This document shows positions 46,628 to 56,134 of a stretch of DNA of 64,000 bases, in pieces. A program made the position numbers and the translations under genes. The notes beneath the pieces were generated by a model. That model was not told where the DNA came from. It ran no database searches and was given only the letters and a program-made list of their open reading frames with translations. The DNA comes from Pedobacter indicus (lineage in GTDB: Bacteria; Bacteroidota; Bacteroidia; Sphingobacteriales; Sphingobacteriaceae): positions 620,001-684,000 of the forward strand of contig NZ_QRGB01000001.1 of assembly GCF_003449035.1 (NCBI RefSeq), read 5' to 3'. Positions within the stretch are counted from its first letter, which is position 1. Each line of letters opens with the position of its first letter.

Positions 46628-47392
46628 TTGCAAAGTAACACTTTTTCAGCATTTTTTTCTGGTCAAAAATTAATTACACTGAATGAGATTGACTCCACAA
46701 ATGACTATTTGAAAGAAAGACTGTCAAAATCTACGCCAGTTAAGGAAGGTACTGTAATAATGGCAGTTGACCAAAAGAAAGGAAGAGGGCAAAGAGGAAA
46801 TAGTTGGGTAGGCGAAGCGGGAAAGAATCTAACCTTTAGTATCCTTTTAAACCCCTCGTTTTTAACGGTTGATGAACAGTTTGACCTGAATATTACAATT
46901 AGTTCGTCGATCATTCAAACACTAAAACCTCTATTGGGCGATCAGGTATTGGTAAAATGGCCCAATGATATCTATGTAGGTGACAAGAAACTTGGGGGAA
47001 TTCTGATTGAGAATATGATAAGCGGTTCTGAATGGAAAAATTCGATTGTTGGAATTGGTATTAATGTTAATCAGGATTATTTTGAAAATTTAACCCAAGC
47101 GTGTTCTATAAAACAATTATTACAGGAAGAGTACATTTTAACCGACTTATTATACGAACTTTGCAAGCGAATTGATACAAACTATACTGAACTTAAAACT
47201 CACGGAGTTTCACAACTTAAGGCATTTTATATCAGGCATCTTTTTGGTTTGAACCAAGTTCGAGAGTTTAGTATAGATGGAATACTCGTTCAAGGTAAAA
47301 TTGTTGGTGTTGATCACGCCGGGCAGTTGTTGGTTACCTTTGGCGAGTATACGGCAAAGTTTGGCTTTAAAGAAATAGGGTTTATATTTTAA
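46628..47392 (+). CDS. birA: Biotin-[acetyl-CoA-carboxylase] ligase
   Basis: BirA activates biotin as biotinyl-AMP and attaches it to carboxylases. The 254-residue protein lacks the DNA-binding domain (class I). Motifs are NEIDSTNDYLKE, the biotin loop KGRGQRGNSWVGEAGKNL (GRGRRGR-like), VKWPNDIYVGDKKLGGILIE and IVGIGINVNQ. No in-frame ATG fits; the likely start is TTG at 46628 (LQSNTFSAFF, translated as Met). An earlier TTG at 46562 would run into rsfS. The gene is divergent from rsfS and 6 bp ahead of the DsbD-like gene. Confidence 0.88.
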   Translation: MQSNTFSAFFSGQKLITLNEIDSTNDYLKERLSKSTPVKEGTVIMAVDQKKGRGQRGNSWVGEAGKNLTFSILLNPSFLTVDEQFDLNITISSSIIQTLKPLLGDQVLVKWPNDIYVGDKKLGGILIENMISGSEWKNSIVGIGINVNQDYFENLTQACSIKQLLQEEYILTDLLYELCKRIDTNYTELKTHGVSQLKAFYIRHLFGLNQVREFSIDGILVQGKIVGVDHAGQLLVTFGEYTAKFGFKEIGFIF

Positions 47393-47398
47393 TTTAGT

Positions 47399-49528
47399 AT
47401 GAAGAAGTTATTAGCGTTGTTGGTATTTGGATTGTTGAGTCTGAGTTCGATTGCACAGATTTATGATCCTGTCGATTGGAAATTCAGTGTAAAAGATGTT
47501 AATGGAGAGAATGCGACGCTCGTAATTACTGCAAACATAGAACCTGGCTGGCATGTTTATTCTCAGTTTATTGACGAAGGCGGCCCGATTCCGACATCGT
47601 TCAAGTTTGAACCAGATGATGGCTACTCTATCGTAGGAACGGTTAAGGAAAGTCCGGAGGCAATTTCGGCATTCGACCCGAACTTTAATATGCAGATAGC
47701 TTGGCATAAGACAAAGGTTGATTTCACACAGAAAATTAAGCTTAATGAACCGAAATTAACGGTGTCAGGAACATTAGAGTTTATGACCTGCAATGATACC
47801 AACTGCCTGCCTCCAGAAGAAGTGCCTTTTTCAGTTGTCGTCGATGCGTCAGCATCTTTCACAAAACCTAATTCGGCGCCACTGGAGACTACAAATACTG
47901 CTGAAGCTGTAGAACAAGTGGTGGCTGCCCCAACTATAAATGGTTCGGATACGTTGGAAAAGGATAGTGTGGCCGATTCTGCAGTGACTATTGTAGATAA
48001 CGCAGTGTCAATTGATAGTAATTCAGTGGATTCATTACAGTCGGTTAGTTCAAATAATCCGGATGATACGTCAGAAGAACGGGGTTTATGGGCGATATTT
48101 GTTGCCGGGCTTATAGGTGGTTTTGCGGCTTTTCTTATGCCTTGTATTTACCCAATGGTTCCTTTAACGACATCTTTTTTTACTAAACAAAGTGGTAGCC
48201 GAAGGAAAGGGATTTGGAATGCAATAATATACGGATTATCCATTATTGTGATATATGTAGCGCTTGGAATGGTGATCACCTTAATATTTGGTGCTTCGGC
48301 TTTAAATCAGGCGGCAAGTAGTGCTTGGTTTAATCTGGCGTTTTTCGTGATTATCGTGATTTTCGCAGTTTCATTTTTGGGTGCGTTCGAAATTACGCTT
48401 CCCTCTCGGTTTGTCAACAAAATCGATAGTCAGTCGAACCGAGGCGGTTTGATCGGTATTTTCTTTATGGCATTTACCTTGGCATTGGTGTCGTTTTCAT
48501 GTACGGGACCTATTATCGGTTATTTATTAGTTGAAGCAGTTTCAAAGGGGTCACTGTTAGGTCCGGCGGTTGGCATGTTCGGATTTTCGGTCGCCTTAGC
48601 AATTCCATTTATTATTTTCGCTCTATTTCCTGCTTTTCTGAAAGAAATGCCAAAATCAGGTGGCTGGCTGAATACGATTAAAGTTTCGCTGGGTTTTTTA
48701 GAATTAGCACTTGCTTTTAAATTTCTTTCAAATGTTGATTTGGCTTATCATTGGGGGATTTTAGATCGGGAGGTGTTCTTAGCGATCTGGATTGTGATCT
48801 TTGCCATTTTTGGATTCTATCTTTTGGGTAAAATTAGATTGTCTGAAGCTGATGAAATTAAAATAATTTCTTTACCACGTTTGTTTGTCGCAATGTTGAT
48901 ATTAACATTTACAGTATACATGATACCGGGTTTATGGGGAGCACCATTGAAGGGGATAAGCGCTTGGCTGCCACCGCAGCCTACACAGGATTTTGATTTA
49001 AATAAGTTGACTTACGGCGGGCTTACCAATGCTGATCCTAAGGGAACAACCGGCGCTGAGAAGAAATATTCGGATATTTTTCATGCACCGCACGGGTTAG
49101 ACGCGTATTATGATTACAATGAGGGATTGGCGTATGCGCGTTCGGTGAATAAACCAGTACTGATTGACTTTACTGGTTGGAGTTGTGTGAATTGTAGAAA
49201 GATGGAAGCTTCTGTTTGGCCGGAACCCGAAGTTTTAAGGAGATTGAAAGAAGATTATGTGTTAATTTCACTTTACGTGGACGATCGGACTGAACTCGAT
49301 GAATCGGAAAAATATGTATCTGAATTCAGCGGAAAGAAAATATCGAGGGTAGGTCAGAAATGGAGTGATATGCAGGCAGCCGTTTATGGGACAAACTCCC
49401 AACCATATTATGTTATTGTAGATCATGATGGAAATAAGTTGGTGCCTCCTCAAGCCTTTAATCTAGATGTCCGAAATTATGTTGATTTTCTAGATTCTGG
49501 CGTCGAAATGTTTAAAAAAAATAACTAA
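47399..49528 (+). CDS. DsbD-like thiol:disulfide interchange protein
   Basis: A 709-residue membrane protein that should move reducing power from cytoplasmic thioredoxin to the periplasm. It has a signal peptide (LLALLVFGLLSLSSIAQ), an N-terminal DsbD-alpha-like domain (about 25-150) with a CNDTNCLPP cysteine pair, and a Thr/Ser/Asp linker. The membrane domain (about 225-500) contains PCIYPMVPLTTSFF and SCTGPIIGYLLVE cysteines, and the C-terminal thioredoxin domain has DFTGWSCVNCRKME. The order matches DsbD. It may share a transcript with birA. Targets are unknown. Confidence 0.92.
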   Translation: MKKLLALLVFGLLSLSSIAQIYDPVDWKFSVKDVNGENATLVITANIEPGWHVYSQFIDEGGPIPTSFKFEPDDGYSIVGTVKESPEAISAFDPNFNMQIAWHKTKVDFTQKIKLNEPKLTVSGTLEFMTCNDTNCLPPEEVPFSVVVDASASFTKPNSAPLETTNTAEAVEQVVAAPTINGSDTLEKDSVADSAVTIVDNAVSIDSNSVDSLQSVSSNNPDDTSEERGLWAIFVAGLIGGFAAFLMPCIYPMVPLTTSFFTKQSGSRRKGIWNAIIYGLSIIVIYVALGMVITLIFGASALNQAASSAWFNLAFFVIIVIFAVSFLGAFEITLPSRFVNKIDSQSNRGGLIGIFFMAFTLALVSFSCTGPIIGYLLVEAVSKGSLLGPAVGMFGFSVALAIPFIIFALFPAFLKEMPKSGGWLNTIKVSLGFLELALAFKFLSNVDLAYHWGILDREVFLAIWIVIFAIFGFYLLGKIRLSEADEIKIISLPRLFVAMLILTFTVYMIPGLWGAPLKGISAWLPPQPTQDFDLNKLTYGGLTNADPKGTTGAEKKYSDIFHAPHGLDAYYDYNEGLAYARSVNKPVLIDFTGWSCVNCRKMEASVWPEPEVLRRLKEDYVLISLYVDDRTELDESEKYVSEFSGKKISRVGQKWSDMQAAVYGTNSQPYYVIVDHDGNKLVPPQAFNLDVRNYVDFLDSGVEMFKKNN

Positions 49529-49589
49529 AAAATGAGGTTTATAGGTAAGATTTCTTATTATAGTAGTCGTATTTAAATAATATCACCAA

Positions 49590-50567
49590 ATGAATAAAAT
49601 TAAAAGTATTGGCATTCTAACTTCAGGAGGAGACTCTCCGGGAATGAATGCTGCTATCCGAGCTGTAGTAAGGACAGCTCTATATTATGACCTGAAAGTT
49701 TATGGTGTAACACGTGGTTATGATGGACTGGTCAAGGGGGATATTGTTGAGATGGGCCCCAAATCGGTAGCTAATATTATTCAGCGCGGTGGAACTATAT
49801 TGAAAACTGCCAGAAGCCAGGAGTTTCTCACAGTAGAGGGGAGAACGAAGGCTCGCGAGCAACTTCAGAAATTTGGAATCGACGCCTTGGTCGCTATTGG
49901 AGGAGATGGAACATTTACAGGAGCAAAGATATTTATGGAAGAACAGGGTATTCCTATTATTGGAATTCCTGGTACGATCGATAACGATTTACAAGGTACT
50001 GACTTCACTATCGGGTATGATACGGCAATCAACACGGTTGTTGATGCGGTAGATAAAATTCGGGATACAGCTGAGTCACATGATCGGGTATTTATCGTTG
50101 AGGTTATGGGTCGGGATTCGGGTTTAATTGCTTTGCGTAGTGGGATCGGTATTGGGGCGGAAGCAATATTAATTCCCGAAGCAAAAATTGATTTCACTAA
50201 CATGCTCAATCGAATGGATAGCATTCGTAAAAATAAGTCATCTCGAATTATTATTGTGGCGGAAGGCGAAGGTGAAGGAGGCGCATTTGAGGCTGCTGAA
50301 AAGGTTAAAGAACGTTTTCCTCATTATGATGTAAGAGTTTCAATTTTAGGCCATATTCAGCGAGGAGGGAAGCCTTCGTGTATGGATAGGGTTTTAGCTA
50401 GTCGATTGGGCGTGGCTGCAGTAGAAGGGTTAATTGCGGGTAAATCTGGCGAAATGGCGGGAATCATTTGTGGCGATATCGCATTTACACCTTTTGAAAA
50501 TGCGATCAAACATATACACACAGTAAATCCTAATTTACTGAAGATTGCTGATATACTTTCCCTATAA
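49590..50567 (+). CDS. pfkA: 6-phosphofructokinase
   Basis: PfkA phosphorylates fructose-6-phosphate with ATP, the committed step of glycolysis. The 325-residue protein has GGDSPGMNAAIRAVV, the ATP-binding GGDGTFTGA, the catalytic PGTIDNDLQGTDFTIGYDTA, the substrate motif VMGRDSGLIAL and the C-terminal GHIQRGG. All active-site residues are visible. It lies alone on the plus strand, convergent with the YihY gene. Secure. Confidence 0.97.
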   Translation: MNKIKSIGILTSGGDSPGMNAAIRAVVRTALYYDLKVYGVTRGYDGLVKGDIVEMGPKSVANIIQRGGTILKTARSQEFLTVEGRTKAREQLQKFGIDALVAIGGDGTFTGAKIFMEEQGIPIIGIPGTIDNDLQGTDFTIGYDTAINTVVDAVDKIRDTAESHDRVFIVEVMGRDSGLIALRSGIGIGAEAILIPEAKIDFTNMLNRMDSIRKNKSSRIIIVAEGEGEGGAFEAAEKVKERFPHYDVRVSILGHIQRGGKPSCMDRVLASRLGVAAVEGLIAGKSGEMAGIICGDIAFTPFENAIKHIHTVNPNLLKIADILSL

Positions 50568-50602
50568 AACCTGAAGATAAATTTATGGTGTAGGACTAAA
50601 TA

Positions 50603-51550
50603 CTAATTTCGTCTTGAGGAGGATGTGGGATGGTCGATGTCCTCTTCAATTTCTTGCTGAACCACTCTCACAGCAAATTTTGATGGGAGGATTTCTCCAC
50701 ATTTCCGCTTGGTATATACTTTGGTGAATTCAGCGCCAAAATAAAGAATAGCAGCCGTATAGTAGACCCATAAAAGAATAATTATGATAGACCCTGCTGC
50801 ACCATAGGCACTTTCTGGTGCCGTATATTGCATATAGAGACTGATAAGAAATTTACCGGCGATAAAAAGCAATGCAGTAAATATTGCGCCACTCCTTACA
50901 TACTTCCATTTGACTTGGGCATCTGGAAGAAATTTAAAAATAATGGCAAATAGAGATGAAATTACGAGAAAAGTAATTCCAAAGTTTATCAAATTAAATA
51001 ATGCACCCATGATGTCAGGGAGTATTCGAACTAAATACCCGCTTAATAATTCGACGATGGTACTCACCAACAAGGATACGATTAAAAGAAAACCAAGCCC
51101 GATAATCATTGAGAAAGAAATCACACGATCAAGCAGCATCTTTTTCCAGCCTTTAGTCGCTTTGGCTTTCACACCCCAAATAGCATTAATTGAATCTTGT
51201 ATTTCGATAAAGACAGTGGTTGAACCGACGATTAAGGTTCCCACTCCGATCACAATTGCTATTCCTGATTTTTCAGATAAACTAATCTGCTTAATGATGT
51301 CTTGAATTTGTGCTGCTGCTTTAGCTCCAACTAATTCATTGATCTCCGAGAAAATTTCTCCGCTCGAAGCGTCCTCCCCATAGAAAAAGCCAACTGTCCA
51401 CATCAGAATCAAAATGAGTGGAGCTAAAGAAAAAATAGTATAATAAGCTAAAGAAGCACTTTTTTTCATCACTTTATCTTCAGAAAAACCAGCCAGGGTT
51501 TCTTTAATAAGAGAAAAGATATCTGAGAAAAACTTCTTTTTAAAAATCAT
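50603..51550 (-). CDS. YihY/BrkB family membrane protein
   Basis: A 315-residue integral membrane protein of the YihY (formerly BrkB/ribonuclease BN) family. The family hallmark SLAYYTIFSLAPLILIL and a following set of six hydrophobic segments are seen, with a conserved INAIWGVKAK and an AAGSIIIILLWVYYTAAILYFGAEFTKVY end (read in parts). The C-terminal tail is charged. Function is unknown; the old RNase BN name was in error. ATG 51550 is used, since the longer frame begins with TTG. Confidence 0.88.
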   Translation of the reverse strand: MIFKKKFFSDIFSLIKETLAGFSEDKVMKKSASLAYYTIFSLAPLILILMWTVGFFYGEDASSGEIFSEINELVGAKAAAQIQDIIKQISLSEKSGIAIVIGVGTLIVGSTTVFIEIQDSINAIWGVKAKATKGWKKMLLDRVISFSMIIGLGFLLIVSLLVSTIVELLSGYLVRILPDIMGALFNLINFGITFLVISSLFAIIFKFLPDAQVKWKYVRSGAIFTALLFIAGKFLISLYMQYTAPESAYGAAGSIIIILLWVYYTAAILYFGAEFTKVYTKRKCGEILPSKFAVRVVQQEIEEDIDHPTSSSRRN

Positions 51551-51601
51551 AAGCAGGTGCAATTTTTATAAACAAACGTTCAACTCGGCGATTAGTTTGT
51601 A

Positions 51602-52813
51602 TTATCTTTGAGAAAAAGCGATCAACTCGAGATCTTTTGGCGTCATGTTAAATCGTTCGCCTATGTCCTTATTGGTTAACGCACCTTGGTAGAGATATAC
51701 AGCATTTCGGATGCCGGGACGATTCCATATCAAATTCATGATACTTCCTCGTTCACCGATTTCAAGCAAAATTGGAGTAAAGATATTCGTTAAGGCATAG
51801 GTGGCGGTCCGTGCTACTCGGGAAGCAATGTTGGGAACACAGTAGTGAATAACATCGTGTTTCCGAAACGTGGGCTTTAGATGATTTGTAATTCGAGAGG
51901 TTTCGAAACATCCACCCTGATCGATGCTTACATCGATCAGTACCGAGTTGGGTTTCATTTTTTCAACTGTAGGTTCATCGATGATGCATGGGCAGCGACC
52001 GTTATTAGACCGTACGGCACCGATGACAACATCTGAGCTCAATACTGCTTTTCTGAGGACAATTGGTTGCATAACAGATGTAAATACTAGGCTTCCAATG
52101 TTGGTTTGAAGTCGTCGCAATCGATAAATTGAGCTGTCGAAAACTTTGACTTGCGCTCCTAAAGCCAACGCGGTTCTGGCTGCATATTCAGCAACTGTGC
52201 CGGCTCCGAGGATGACAATTTCAGTTGGAGGAACTCCGGTTATTCCTCCCAACATCAAACCCTTTCCTTCAAATACGTTGCTAAGATATTCCGCGGCAAT
52301 AAGTACGGAGGTTGCACCAACGATCTCGCTCATTGCCCGGACAACGGTTAGGATGTTTCCTTCATCCCGAAGATATTCATAGCTGATAGCCGTAATTTTT
52401 TTCCGCATCATAGCCTGAAGGTGGCTAAGACTTAACAGAGAGGGTTGTTGTGATGAAAAAAGAACTTGTCCATTTTTCATCAGGTCAATTTCTTCAATCG
52501 TAGGAGGAGCGATTTTTATGATAAAATCAGCACGATATACACTAGGTTTATCGGGTACAATCTCAGCACCCTGTTCACTGTAATGGTGATCGAGAAAGTT
52601 CGCGGATTCGCCTGCGCCGCTTTCCATGATAACTCGATGTCCGTTTTCTACGAGTAAGGCGACGGAAAGAGGTGTTAATGCAATGCGTTTTTCCTGAAAT
52701 GTCACTTCCTTTGGAATCCCTATAAATAGCTCATTTTTTTTTCTGCCCGTTTCTTGGAGCATTTCTTTTGGTTGCCTTAAGGCCTGCTTCGCTAACTTAG
52801 AAAACTCGTTCAT
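51602..52813 (-). CDS. Alanine dehydrogenase
   Basis: Converts L-alanine to pyruvate and ammonium with NAD. The 403-residue protein has GIPKEVTFQEKRIALTP, ESGAGESANF, the nucleotide-binding VILGAGTVAEYAARTALALGAQ, ADFIIKIAPP and CVPNIASRVARTATYALTN. These match alanine dehydrogenase and the related pyridine nucleotide transhydrogenase alpha chain; the single chain and porX-tsaE-ald neighbourhood, common in Bacteroidota, favour Ald. A slightly longer N-terminal stretch (residues 1-28) precedes the core. Confidence 0.9.
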   Translation of the reverse strand: MNEFSKLAKQALRQPKEMLQETGRKKNELFIGIPKEVTFQEKRIALTPLSVALLVENGHRVIMESGAGESANFLDHHYSEQGAEIVPDKPSVYRADFIIKIAPPTIEEIDLMKNGQVLFSSQQPSLLSLSHLQAMMRKKITAISYEYLRDEGNILTVVRAMSEIVGATSVLIAAEYLSNVFEGKGLMLGGITGVPPTEIVILGAGTVAEYAARTALALGAQVKVFDSSIYRLRRLQTNIGSLVFTSVMQPIVLRKAVLSSDVVIGAVRSNNGRCPCIIDEPTVEKMKPNSVLIDVSIDQGGCFETSRITNHLKPTFRKHDVIHYCVPNIASRVARTATYALTNIFTPILLEIGERGSIMNLIWNRPGIRNAVYLYQGALTNKDIGERFNMTPKDLELIAFSQR

Positions 52814-52886
52814 ACATGAAATTATTCACAAACGGGGATTAATATACGAAAATAAACCATAAAGTAACTTAAAAAGCATGAGTAAA

Positions 52887-53306
52887 CTACTTCATGAGTC
52901 GGACTATACGGGATTGCAAACCGGTTATTTCTATCTCAATAAATGCAGCGTCATCCGGAAGCAATGTGGGGATTTTTTTGGGCCACTCTACCATGCAATA
53001 GTGGCCTGAATAGAAGTACTCTTCATAGCCCAGATCATACGCTTCTTGCTCATTTTTTAGACGGTAAAAATCGAAATGATAGACAGGTCCTTCGGATCCT
53101 TGGTATTCGTTAACGATTGAAAAGGTTGGACTGCTGACGTTTTCTTTCACACCAAGACTAGCACAGATAGACTTGATTAACGTTGTTTTTCCAGCACCCA
53201 TGGGAGCATCGAAGAGAAAGACTCGCTTGTTGGAATCTGCTGACATTAATAAGTTTTCTGCCGCTTGCGGTAAAGCGTCAATACTGGGAACAATAAATTC
53301 TTTCAA
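52887..53306 (-). CDS. tsaE: tRNA threonylcarbamoyladenosine biosynthesis ATPase TsaE
   Basis: TsaE is the ATPase partner of TsaB-TsaD in making t6A37 of tRNAs. The 139-residue protein has Walker A DAPMGAGKTTLIK, the SPTFSIVNEYQG switch, YHFDFYRLKN and the VEWPKK motif. Length is typical. The start codon is TTG at 53306, one base past the stop of porX, so translation is likely coupled. It is followed by ald with a 73-bp gap. Confidence 0.94.
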   Translation of the reverse strand: MKEFIVPSIDALPQAAENLLMSADSNKRVFLFDAPMGAGKTTLIKSICASLGVKENVSSPTFSIVNEYQGSEGPVYHFDFYRLKNEQEAYDLGYEEYFYSGHYCMVEWPKKIPTLLPDDAAFIEIEITGLQSRIVRLMK

Positions 53307-53307
53307 T

Positions 53308-54861
53308 TTATTTTGAGCTATAAGTTATATAAGGGATGATAATTTCTTCCATTGAAATTCCTCCATGCTGGAAAGTTTCGTTGTAATAATTGACAAACTG
53401 ATTATAATTGTTGGGATATACAAAGTATGTATCCTCTTTAGCGAAAATAAAACTAGAACTAACATGCAGTTTCGGAAGCATCGCTTCATGTGGGTTCTTT
53501 ATATGAAACACGTCTTTTGGGATAAAGTTTAGATTTTTTCCTTGTTTGTAACGAAGGTTCGTGTTGGTGTTTCTATCGCCGATGACTTTGCTGGCATGTT
53601 TAACACGTATGGTCCCATGGTCGGTGGTTACAACAATTCTGACATTCTTTTGTGATAATTTCTTTATTGCTTCCAATAAGGGAGAATGTTCAAACCAAGA
53701 AAGTGTTAAAGATCGATAAGCAGATTCATCACTCGCTAATTCTCGAATCATAGCCATGTCAGTCCGTGCGTGCGACAGCATATCAACAAAATTATAGACA
53801 AGCACGTTTAAGTCATTGTCCATAAGGTTATAGATGTTATCTGCGATCTCGCGTCCTTGTTCTAGAGTTAAAATCTTATTATAGGAAAACTTGCTGTTTT
53901 TACGCAAGATACGCTTAATCTGATCGGCAATGAAGTCTTCTTCATGGAGATTTTTGCCACCTTCGTCTTCATCATTTTGCCACATATCAGGATAGCGTTT
54001 TTCCATATCTAATGGCATGAGTCCGCTGAATATTGCATTTCGTGCATACTGTGTGGCAGTAGGAAGAATACTGTAGTAATGATCTTCTTCGTCCAAGCGG
54101 AAATAATTACTGATAATGTTATTGATAATCCTCCATTGATCGTAGCGCAAATTATCTATCAGGAAAAAAAATGTGGGTTTATTATCTTCGAGTGAGGGGA
54201 AAAGCTTTTTTGAAAATAGCTGATGAGACATAATCGGTCCTTCTTCGGGCGACTTTATCCAATCGATATAGTTGTTTTCGATGAATTTGGAGAACTGAGC
54301 GTTTGCTTCTGCCTTTTGCAAGGTAAGTACCTCATGCATGCCGGCGTCTTCAAGCTTCTCAAGTGATAACTCCCAATAAACTAGCTTTTTATAAACTTCC
54401 GCCCATTGCTCGTGATTCAAGCGGTCATTGAGTGTCATACCTAATACCCGGAAATCTTGCTGATATGCAGTAGACGTCTTTTCGCTTACGAGTCTTTTGT
54501 TCTCAGTAAGTTTTTTAATTGTTAAGAGAATCTGTTTCGGATTTACTGGCTTTATCAGATAGTCGTCTATTTTTGAACCGATAGCATCTTCCATTAAATG
54601 CTCTTCCTCGTTTTTGGTGACTAGTACCATAGGTACAGCAGGGTTAATACTTTTTAATGCAGCTAATGTCTCAAGCCCAGTTAGACCCGGCATGTTTTCA
54701 TCTAGAAAAACCAAATCGAAATAAGCATTCTTAAATGCCTCAACAGCATCTGTCCCGTTGGTAACGGTTTTAACAAAGTACCCTTTCTCATTGAGTAGGA
54801 GTATATGGGGTTTTAATAGATCGATCTCGTCATCAGCCCACAATATATTGGTTTCTTGCAT
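53308..54861 (-). CDS. porX: PorX, response regulator with PglZ domain
   Basis: PorX controls type IX secretion gene expression with its kinase PorY and sigma factor in gliding and oral Bacteroidota. The 517-residue protein has a receiver domain (1-120: ILWADDEIDLLKPH, phospho-acceptor Asp in LVFLDENMPG, Lys in DDYLIKPV) and a C-terminal PglZ alkaline-phosphatase-like domain (about 200-517) with FFLIDNLRYDQW and VTTDHGTIRVKH. No DNA-binding domain is present, as expected. Its presence implies a T9SS elsewhere in the genome. It heads the porX-tsaE-ald order. Confidence 0.95.
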   Translation of the reverse strand: MQETNILWADDEIDLLKPHILLLNEKGYFVKTVTNGTDAVEAFKNAYFDLVFLDENMPGLTGLETLAALKSINPAVPMVLVTKNEEEHLMEDAIGSKIDDYLIKPVNPKQILLTIKKLTENKRLVSEKTSTAYQQDFRVLGMTLNDRLNHEQWAEVYKKLVYWELSLEKLEDAGMHEVLTLQKAEANAQFSKFIENNYIDWIKSPEEGPIMSHQLFSKKLFPSLEDNKPTFFFLIDNLRYDQWRIINNIISNYFRLDEEDHYYSILPTATQYARNAIFSGLMPLDMEKRYPDMWQNDEDEGGKNLHEEDFIADQIKRILRKNSKFSYNKILTLEQGREIADNIYNLMDNDLNVLVYNFVDMLSHARTDMAMIRELASDESAYRSLTLSWFEHSPLLEAIKKLSQKNVRIVVTTDHGTIRVKHASKVIGDRNTNTNLRYKQGKNLNFIPKDVFHIKNPHEAMLPKLHVSSSFIFAKEDTYFVYPNNYNQFVNYYNETFQHGGISMEEIIIPYITYSSK

Positions 54862-54987
54862 TTTCTTATTTTTTTTGTAAGTTCACGAACTTAAAAGAAT
54901 GTTTGTGGAACTCTTGTTTTTTTAACAAAGATTAACAAAAATCCTTTTTGTCTACTAGTAAATAAAAATAAGTATTTACCTAACCCT

Positions 54988-56118
54988 ATGCAAACAAACT
55001 CCAATCGACTTTTATCACTTGATGTATTTCGAGGTGCTACTGTCGCGGCGATGATCTTAGTAAACAACCCTGGGAGCTGGAGCAATATTTATTCTCCGCT
55101 TCGGCATGCTGAATGGAATGGCTGTACGCCGACAGATTTGATTTTTCCTTTCTTTTTGTTCATCGTAGGGGTATCGATTGCATATGCATACGGAACAAAG
55201 AAATTAGTTAGAGATAATCACAGCAGTTTATTGGCGAAGGCAGGTAAAAGAGCGCTGATTTTATTTGGATTAGGGTTAATGTTATCACTTTTCCCACAAG
55301 TCTTTGTGGATCCGGTAGGTGCTTTTGAGGTTGTTCGTATTCCGGGTGTATTGCAAAGAATTGCCATCGTCTTTTTTGTTTCTACATTATTATTCTTAAA
55401 GCTATCAACAAAGGGTGTTTTAAGAGTTGGAATTGTGTTCTTGGTTGTTTATTGGATTATTATGACTTTTATTCCAGTTCCTGGAGTGGGGGCTGCAAAC
55501 CTAGGCAAAGAAACCAATATGGGTGCGTGGCTTGATCGAACTTTGTTAACTGAGGCACATTTATGGAAATCTGCCAAGACTTGGGATCCTGAAGGTATCC
55601 TTAGCACGGTGCCGGCGATATCTACTTGCTTATTTGGTGTTCTGGTAGGGGTTTATCTTAAAAGGAAGGATATTGACCAGGGTACTAAAGTTGCTTGGCT
55701 TTGCTTTTATGGGTTTCTATGCTTTGTTATTGGTATGGCTTGGGGATTACAGTTCCCATTGAATAAATCGCTATGGACAAGTTCTTTCGTGCTGTATACA
55801 GGTGGGTTGGCGACGCTGGTGTTAGCCTTAACATATTGGAAAATAGATTGCAAGAAACATATTCGCTTTACGAAACCATTTTTAATATTCGGTGTAAATG
55901 CGATTACGGTATTTTTCTTTTCTGGAATAATGGCCCGATGCTTGAGTTTAATAGAAGTTGGTGGGGGACTTAGCCTTAAGGGGTGGATTTATAGTACATT
56001 TATGATTCCGTACTTTTCTCCCAATAATGCGTCGTTAATCTACGCTCTTTTTTTTACATTGATTTGGGCAGGCATTGCATTGCTAATGTTCAACAAGAAT
56101 ATCTTCATAAAAGTCTAG
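54988..56118 (+). CDS. DUF5009/HGSNAT-like membrane acyltransferase
   Basis: A 376-residue protein with about ten membrane segments. The opening SLDVFRGATVAAMILVNNPG and the following AEWNGCTPTDLIFPFFLFIVG are typical of the heparan-alpha-glucosaminide N-acetyltransferase/YeiB-like family. The conserved His/Asp-rich loops and the GVLQRIAIVFF segment are seen. Members transfer acetyl groups to sugars across a membrane, but the substrate is undetermined. Function here is therefore inferred. It is divergent from porX. Confidence 0.85.
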   Translation: MQTNSNRLLSLDVFRGATVAAMILVNNPGSWSNIYSPLRHAEWNGCTPTDLIFPFFLFIVGVSIAYAYGTKKLVRDNHSSLLAKAGKRALILFGLGLMLSLFPQVFVDPVGAFEVVRIPGVLQRIAIVFFVSTLLFLKLSTKGVLRVGIVFLVVYWIIMTFIPVPGVGAANLGKETNMGAWLDRTLLTEAHLWKSAKTWDPEGILSTVPAISTCLFGVLVGVYLKRKDIDQGTKVAWLCFYGFLCFVIGMAWGLQFPLNKSLWTSSFVLYTGGLATLVLALTYWKIDCKKHIRFTKPFLIFGVNAITVFFFSGIMARCLSLIEVGGGLSLKGWIYSTFMIPYFSPNNASLIYALFFTLIWAGIALLMFNKNIFIKV

Positions 56119-56134
56119 TCATAAAGTAACACCT

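Noticed and set aside
49701-49720. CACGTG-containing segment in pfkA as a second parS
   Set aside because: Flanks (GTAA/GTTA) do not match TGTTNC...GNAACA, and it lies inside a conserved coding motif.
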